From: an uncultured Bacteroidales bacterium
Lineage (GTDB): Bacteria > Bacteroidota > Bacteroidia > Bacteroidales > Paludibacteraceae
Length of the DNA: 10,269 nucleotides
Assembly (NCBI GenBank): GCA_934725535.1
Contig: CAKVBV010000072.1
Coordinates: forward strand, 1-10,269
Direction of reading: 5' to 3'
Below the pieces are notes generated by a model that worked only from the letters and a program-made list of their open reading frames with translations, made no database searches and was not told the DNA's origin. Positions 6,773 to 10,269 of this stretch are shown piece by piece. Each line of letters begins with the position of its first letter. Within the stretch, counting starts at the first letter, position 1. The position numbers and the translations under genes are program-made.

Positions 6773-7524
6773 CGTGGTTTAACTTGTGAGTCAATGGTGT
6801 TAGTTTCGCCCTTTTGGAGCATATAATAGACCTTGATATACGCCACATCGCGAAGGAAATCGACGTGTCCTATCTCAAAGGACTCTATGGGTCGCCCGAG
6901 ACGTTTCTCGAGGTCGGCTTTGAGTTCGGCGTGGCGTTCGGGGACGATATTCTCTATTTTCTCATAGAGGACGATTTTCTGCGAGCGGTGTGCGAGTCCG
7001 CGCCAGTTCTCGAAGAACGCCGCCACGCCGAGAAGGAGGATATTGACCAGCAGGAGGTCAGACCAACTGACGGACATCGCCAGACCGTTGATGACACTCA
7101 GTCCGATAAGCACAAAGAGATAGGTCATCTCGCGGATAGGGATGGTCTCGGTGCGGTAGCGAATCATTCCGAAGATGGCGAAGAGACCGAGGGCGAAGCC
7201 GATTTGCAGTTTGACGTTGTCGAGCATACAGAGCAGCAGGAACATCGTTGCCGAGAAGAGCATGAAAGTGACATAGTAGTCCATGCGCTTCGACTTGCGG
7301 TAGTAGAGGAAATGCACCAGTATCCACGCCACCACGAAGTTGAGCAGGAAGCGGACAAGGATATTCACGATACTGCTGCCGTCGAAAAGCGGCACGCCGA
7401 GGAACGTGGTTGCCGTCTGCATCGGCACAGCGAACTCCGCTGCGATAGAGGGGTCGAACTCGGGGGCATTGACGATGGTGTCCGTTACCTGACCGATAGT
7501 GTTGGTGTCCATTAAGCCATCCAT
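6769..7524 (-). CDS. DUF4956 integral membrane protein
   Basis: The product has 251 residues. It has an N-terminal soluble tail of about 50 residues and then hydrophobic segments at about 51-74, 84-101, 107-121, 133-150 and 156-171. A cytosolic C-terminal domain of about 75 residues ends KVYYMLQKGETNT. The stretch FGMIRYRTETIPIREMTYLF (119-138) is the conserved signature of DUF4956. The family is often encoded beside VTC-domain polyphosphate polymerases in bacteria, as here. A plausible role is as membrane partner or exit path for the polymer, in place of the membrane domain fused to the yeast enzyme; that is inference. The start could also be the ATG at 7512 (MDTNTIG). The gene follows VTC after 73 bases and overlaps DUF2490 by four. 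Confidence 0.9.
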   Translation of the reverse strand: MDGLMDTNTIGQVTDTIVNAPEFDPSIAAEFAVPMQTATTFLGVPLFDGSSIVNILVRFLLNFVVAWILVHFLYYRKSKRMDYYVTFMLFSATMFLLLCMLDNVKLQIGFALGLFAIFGMIRYRTETIPIREMTYLFVLIGLSVINGLAMSVSWSDLLLVNILLLGVAAFFENWRGLAHRSQKIVLYEKIENIVPERHAELKADLEKRLGRPIESFEIGHVDFLRDVAYIKVYYMLQKGETNTIDSQVKPR

Positions 7525-7597
7525 ATTATTATCCGTTTAAGTTATTCTTATTCTCCATTAAAGCCATTAAAGTTCCATTAAAAACATATCTGGTGTT

Positions 7598-8362
7598 TCA
7601 TTCCATCAGTCCCCTCTCCGAGGGGGTTAGGGAAGTCAGTTTTTCTAATTGCCGCAGTTTAGGGCGAAAACGGTTGCTTTTTATTGTCGGGTTAGTGAGG
7701 ACGGTTCCGATACAGTACTTGCTGATTTTCATCGGTTTGATACGCAAGGAGCGGAGTATATCCAGCATCTCGGAGGGCTGATAGCCGTTGCGTTTGAGTT
7801 CGATGATTACTGCATCTCCAAGGGCTGCCGTCTGTCCCGTCTGCACGTTCTCCCAGCAAAGGGCGGTGTCGATAGTGAGGCGCTCGGTCTTGGCTCGGTT
7901 GACAAGGGTGATACGCTCGAAGCGGGTATGGAGTTGCGGTTGCAAGGTGCTGATGTCGTACCATAATTTGCCGGTGAGCCACTCGCGCTGCTCGGCGTCA
8001 ATGCTCTGCAAATCATTGGTTTTCACCACGATACGTTTCTTCTTGGTGCGCCCTTTGTTGCTCTTGTTCTTTACCTCAAGGAAGGTGGTATGCGAGTCAA
8101 TATAGGTGCGGATACGTATCTTCTGACGGTGCAGTTGGCGGTTGTGGTGGCGCAGATACATCTGCAGGTCGGGCGTATCGTAGTAGAGGGTGTCGTAGGC
8201 GGCAAGTCGCTGACCGTCTATCTCCTGAATATAATAGTCCGACCGGGCAAGACTCAACATCTCGGGCAAGAAACAAGCGGGAACGACAAACTTGGTATCA
8301 ATACGATTCATCAGTTTGACGCTCTCCATCTCGGCAAGCGAGATAGGGGTCATATCAGTCAT
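7598..8362 (-). CDS. VTC-domain polyphosphate polymerase-like protein
   Basis: From the ATG at 8362 the product has 254 residues and begins MTDMTPISLAEMESVKLMNRIDTKF. The open frame reaches back to 8560, but that part lies inside the upstream gene and encodes low-complexity sequence, so I reject it. Residues expected of the VTC4 catalytic tunnel are present: the Lys of RIDTKF, the Arg pair in KIRIRTY (82-87), Lys in FLEVKNK, basic KKKRI, Arg in FERITLVNRAKTERLTID, and the Glu/Lys of IIELKR (187-191). Homologous VTC domains make polyphosphate from ATP on the cytosolic side of a membrane. The start overlaps the upstream stop by 8 bases; the ATG at 8353 is an alternative. The last dozen codons lie in a degenerate dispersed repeat (7606-7640). 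Enzymatic activity is inferred from these residues. Confidence 0.88.
   Translation of the reverse strand: MTDMTPISLAEMESVKLMNRIDTKFVVPACFLPEMLSLARSDYYIQEIDGQRLAAYDTLYYDTPDLQMYLRHHNRQLHRQKIRIRTYIDSHTTFLEVKNKSNKGRTKKKRIVVKTNDLQSIDAEQREWLTGKLWYDISTLQPQLHTRFERITLVNRAKTERLTIDTALCWENVQTGQTAALGDAVIIELKRNGYQPSEMLDILRSLRIKPMKISKYCIGTVLTNPTIKSNRFRPKLRQLEKLTSLTPSERGLME
7606..7640 (-). repeat. Degenerate copy of the C/G-rich hairpin repeat, inside the VTC gene end
   Basis: The minus strand reads gacttccctaaccccctc followed by ggagagggga. This closely matches the core of the repeats at 3741 and 3935 (gactccccctaccccctc, then aaagaggggga), in the opposite orientation relative to the window. It encodes LTSLTPSERGL near the C-terminus of the VTC-domain protein. 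The hairpin (cccctc/gagggg) is kept. Confidence 0.65.
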
Positions 8363-8780
8363 CGCTGAAAGCATACTCAAACACTTTGACGGAATAGAGT
8401 TTGCCGTTGGGCAGGTAGTTGTACTGCTTTTTCTTGGTGCCGTTGTCGTTGTATTCGTACTTGCGGATGCGGACAGGCTTGTCCTTGTCGTTATAGACCA
8501 CCTCGCGGGCGACGAAGCCCTCGGCATTGTACTCGATGGTGATACGCTGCACCTGCCCATAGGTGGCGTACTCTATCTCCTCCACCTTGCGCCCGAGCGA
8601 GTCGTAGGTGGTGACGTGGTCGAGCCAGCGCGTCTTTGCCTTGGCGTCGGTGTTCCATTCGCGTATGGTCAGGTTCTTGCGTTTGGCACGTTTTGCCAGT
8701 GTCTCGGGCGAGACATCGGCATACGCCACAGCAGGGAGCAGAAGCAACAACACACAATATACATACGGGCGCAGTCTCAT
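8355..8780 (-). CDS. Small secreted protein with YD-like repeats
   Basis: The product has 141 residues with a clear signal peptide (MRLRPYVYCVLLLLLPAVAYA, cut near residue 21). The mature part has about four units of 20-25 residues with a recurrent YDxLGRxxEEIEY / EYNAEGFVAREVVY / YEYNDNGTKKKQYNY pattern. This resembles the YD (RHS-type) or YwqK-like beta-repeat families, which form short antiparallel strands. It has no catalytic motif that I can see. It is the first gene after the promoter at 8822-8829, with a leader of about 35 bases, and its stop lies within the start of the VTC gene. Its place in the operon suggests a periplasmic or surface accessory of the polyphosphate cluster. Function unknown. 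Confidence 0.8.
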   Translation of the reverse strand: MRLRPYVYCVLLLLLPAVAYADVSPETLAKRAKRKNLTIREWNTDAKAKTRWLDHVTTYDSLGRKVEEIEYATYGQVQRITIEYNAEGFVAREVVYNDKDKPVRIRKYEYNDNGTKKKQYNYLPNGKLYSVKVFEYAFSDD

Positions 8781-8821
8781 ACCTTTTGTTCAAACTATTA
8801 CAACACTTTCTTTTTGCGCTG

Positions 8822-8829
8822 CAAAGGTA
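8822..8829 (-). promoter_or_regulatory. -7 element of the VTC operon promoter
   Basis: The minus strand has TACCTTTG in the context CGTACCTTTGCAGCG, a strong match to TAnnTTTG. The expected -33 position (about 8849-8852) carries TGT rather than TTG, so the upstream box is weak. The predicted start is near 8815, about 35 bases before the ATG at 8780. Confidence 0.75.
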
Positions 8830-8903
8830 CGAAAAATCAGTGAAAACGACACATATCTTTCAGCCAACATAACTATTTTTTCAGCAGAAAACGACTAAAA
8901 CAA

Positions 8904-8941
8904 GGAAATGAGGATGTTTGAGTTCAAACATCCTCATTTCC
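8904..8941 (-). terminator. Intrinsic terminator of the greA-HIT operon
   Basis: This is a perfect 18-bp inverted repeat (8904-8921 with 8924-8941, ggaaatgaggatgtttga and its complement). It lies 22 bases after the HIT stop codon and is followed on the minus strand by a T-rich stretch (TTGTTTTAGTCGTTTTC). The stem is long and regular, which separates the greA unit from the VTC operon promoter about 75 bases further on. Confidence 0.85.
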
Positions 8942-8963
8942 CAATACTATCCAAGTAATGTAC

Positions 8964-9371
8964 TTATACGGGATCTATTGCCTGTGCTATCGAATTGGCT
9001 ATCTCGGACATCTCGGCAGCAGACAATTGCAACTTGGGGTTGGTAAAGAGCATATCCTTTTCCGAGTTCATAGGCACCAAGTGAATATGCACATGGTTCA
9101 CCTCCATACCCAATACCGCCACGCCAACTCGCTTGCAATCAGTGGCTTGTTTGATTCCAATAGCCACACGCTTAGCAAAGACCATCATATCCGCCAAAGT
9201 CTTGTCGTCAAGGTCAAAGATGTAATCAGCCTCGGGTTCAGGCAGTTTGGGAATGACCAATGTATGCCCCTTTTGCAACGGGTTTATATCCAAGAAAGCA
9301 TAGAAGCGGTCATCCTCAGCCACCTTGTAACTGGGGATTTCGCCATTTATTATCTTTGTGAAGATTGTCAT
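8964..9371 (-). CDS. HIT family nucleotide-binding protein
   Basis: The product has 135 residues, typical of HINT-type proteins, and spans the whole domain. The histidine triad is visible as HVHIHLVP (93-100, active-site His at 97 by family rules). The upstream KGHTLVIPK block (34-42) and the N-terminal IFTKIINGEIPSYKV match the family. These cytosolic enzymes hydrolyse nucleoside phosphoramidates or bind nucleotides; the cellular substrate here cannot be told. The gene follows greA by 20 bases and ends in front of a strong terminator, so it is the last gene of that operon. Confidence 0.95.
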   Translation of the reverse strand: MTIFTKIINGEIPSYKVAEDDRFYAFLDINPLQKGHTLVIPKLPEPEADYIFDLDDKTLADMMVFAKRVAIGIKQATDCKRVGVAVLGMEVNHVHIHLVPMNSEKDMLFTNPKLQLSAAEMSEIANSIAQAIDPV

Positions 9372-9391
9372 ATCAATGTACGATTACAGAT

Positions 9392-9862
9392 TTAGATACT
9401 TATCTCCAATATCTTGAACTCCAACGTGCCAGCGGGGACACTCACCTTGGCTATCTCTCCGACCTTTTTGCCGAGCAGTCCTTTGGCTATCGGTGTAGTG
9501 GTAGCGATTTTGCCTTCAAGGATATTCGCTTCGCTCTCGGTAACCAGTTGATATACTTTCTCTTGCTTTGTTTTCATGTTCTGCACACGCACCTTGGTCA
9601 GTATCTGCACCTCATCAGTTTTGATGCTCTTCTCGTCAATGATACGTGCGTCCATGATTTTACCCTTCAGCATTGCGATGCGACTTTCCAATACGCCCTG
9701 CTCTTCTTTGGCAGCATCGTATTCTGCGTTCTCACTCAAGTCGCCCTTGTCGCGCGCTTCTGCTATAGCGGCGATTACACGCGGACGTTCTACTGCCTCC
9801 AATTGCTGGAGTTCATCTTTCAGTTTCTGAAGACCTTCTGCGGTCATGTAGGTTGTAGCCAT
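9392..9862 (-). CDS. greA: Transcription elongation factor GreA
   Basis: The product has 156 residues, the usual full length. The N-terminal coiled-coil hairpin (about 5-75) carries DLSENAEYDAAKEEQ (41-55), whose tip acidic residues Asp41 and Glu44 hold the metal that drives RNA cleavage in stalled RNA polymerase. The C-terminal FKBP-like domain begins near residue 80 and includes TTTPIAKGLLGKKVGE and the ending VPAGTLEFKILEI. GreA rescues arrested elongation complexes in the cytoplasm. The start at 9862 lies 8 bases after the stop of a 38-residue ORF, and HIT follows 20 bases downstream. Confidence 0.98.
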   Translation of the reverse strand: MATTYMTAEGLQKLKDELQQLEAVERPRVIAAIAEARDKGDLSENAEYDAAKEEQGVLESRIAMLKGKIMDARIIDEKSIKTDEVQILTKVRVQNMKTKQEKVYQLVTESEANILEGKIATTTPIAKGLLGKKVGEIAKVSVPAGTLEFKILEISI

Positions 9863-9870
9863 ATCTTCTG

Positions 9871-9987
9871 TTAGTATTTACGATTAAAGATTTCGCTCGC
9901 AATAAAAGCCTTGCGAGCGTTCTCCATGTTGCTCAAATCGGGAAGCAACTCCTCATTTACATTCTTTGTTTCTGCGTTGTTGTCCAT
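9871..9987 (-). CDS. Small hypothetical protein upstream of greA
   Basis: A 38-codon ORF starts at the ATG at 9987 and ends in TAA at 9871-9873, only 8 bases before greA. The product begins MDNNAETKNVNEELLPDLSN and ends ARKAFIASEIFNRKY. It is hydrophilic and charged, with an amphipathic C-terminal stretch and no membrane segment or known motif. Normal codon use, the tight spacing and the promoter at 10133-10164 upstream argue for a real gene or a leader peptide that couples to greA. I do not recognise the family. Confidence 0.55.
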   Translation of the reverse strand: MDNNAETKNVNEELLPDLSNMENARKAFIASEIFNRKY

Positions 9988-10059
9988 CACGTAGCAGTTT
10001 TTAATTTCTCTATTAACAACTAAAATTTTCACAGTTTCGGTTCTTTTAGTTTAAGAAAC

Positions 10060-10085
10060 AACGAGAAACTTCCCAGCCTCTCGTT
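10060..10085. repeat. Leader hairpin AACGAGA ... TCTCGTT
   Basis: This is a 7-bp inverted repeat (10060-10066 with 10079-10085) around a 12-base loop. It lies between the predicted transcription start and the 38-residue ORF. It may shape the leader of the greA operon; no known riboswitch is recognised. Confidence 0.45.
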
Positions 10086-10132
10086 GCCATTAAACCTAAA
10101 CCTTAACTATGAAAATTTATTGTTTTCGGCTG

Positions 10133-10164
10133 CAAAATTACGGCTTTTTTTTCAGCCGTGCAAA
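10133..10164 (-). promoter_or_regulatory. Consensus promoter of the greA operon
   Basis: The minus strand has TAATTTTG (10133-10140), a full TAnnTTTG match, with TTTG (10161-10164) 20 bases upstream at -33. The spacer itself is an inverted repeat (cggct ... agccg, 10141-10158). Transcription should start near 10126 and leave a leader of about 140 bases before the ATG at 9987. Confidence 0.75.
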
Positions 10165-10226
10165 TTTTTCCTCTAAAAAAACGCTTTTTTGCATCTGTAC
10201 TGTCCAATAACAAATGCAATTTTGTG

Positions 10227-10256
10227 CAAAGTTAGGGAAAATAATTGAAGAAGCAA
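10227..10256 (-). promoter_or_regulatory. Second, upstream promoter
   Basis: The minus strand has TAACTTTG (10227-10234) with TTG (10254-10256) 19 bases upstream, again a good Bacteroidetes match. It lies 94 bases upstream of the promoter at 10133 and in the same direction, so the greA unit may have tandem promoters. An 18-codon ORF (10138-10194, MQKSVFLEEKFARLKKKP) lies between them but is too short to support. The rest of 9988-10269 shows no gene. Confidence 0.6.
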
Positions 10257-10269
10257 TCTTTCGGGGTTG

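Noticed and set aside
6814..7515. 233-codon plus-strand ORF opposite DUF4956
   Set aside because: It is a shadow frame rich in His, Glu and Asp, complementary to membrane-segment codons. The minus strand encodes a recognised family.
8363..8560. N-terminal extension of the VTC frame to the ATG at 8560
   Set aside because: This 66-codon stretch is Ser/Thr-rich low complexity lying wholly in the upstream gene in another frame. Family alignment by eye starts at TPISLAEMESVKLMNRIDTK.
10138..10194. 18-codon ORF between the two greA promoters
   Set aside because: It is too short, built from A-runs, and overlaps the proximal promoter. I see no evidence of translation.

Overview
The window looks like chromosomal DNA of a gut- or oral-type member of the order Bacteroidales. 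The grounds are promoters of the Bacteroidetes type (TAnnTTTG at -7, with TTG about 19-20 bases upstream at several), no obvious Shine-Dalgarno sequences, a BspA-like leucine-rich-repeat surface protein, and a DUF2490 / DUF4956 / VTC-domain gene set next to a greA-HIT pair. Genus cannot be fixed from the sequence alone. Every gene I can support lies on the minus strand, so transcription runs from high to low coordinates.

Right end (10269 to 8904): two consensus promoters precede a short leader, a 38-residue hypothetical ORF, greA (transcript cleavage factor) and a HIT-family nucleotide-binding protein. The genes are 8 and 20 bases apart, and a perfect 18-bp inverted repeat closes the unit as a terminator.

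Middle (8829 to 4217): a strong -7 element starts a second unit. Its genes are a secreted YD-repeat-like protein, a VTC-type polyphosphate polymerase domain protein, a DUF4956 membrane protein, a DUF2490 outer-membrane barrel-like protein and, after a 147-base gap, a Cthe_2159-type beta-helix carbohydrate-binding lipoprotein. Overlapping starts and stops (8 bases at 8355-8362, ATGA at 6769-6772) indicate translational coupling. The set spans cytoplasm (polymerase), inner membrane (DUF4956), periplasm or outer membrane (YD-repeat protein, DUF2490) and probably the cell surface (lipoprotein). This suggests one envelope-spanning system built around polyphosphate, whose job is not established.

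Non-coding block (4216 to 3088): two 155-171 base direct repeats with a C/G-rich hairpin core lie just downstream of the lipoprotein gene. Next come a consensus minus-strand promoter at 3628-3658 and about 530 bases without a convincing ORF but rich in hairpins, including a 132-base nested palindrome. This reads as a long structured leader for the next gene.

Left end (3087 to 1): the first 1029 codons of a BspA-like protein (signal peptide, about 15 leucine-rich repeats of 23 residues, fibronectin-III-like domains and a jelly-roll-like module). It is still open at the window edge.
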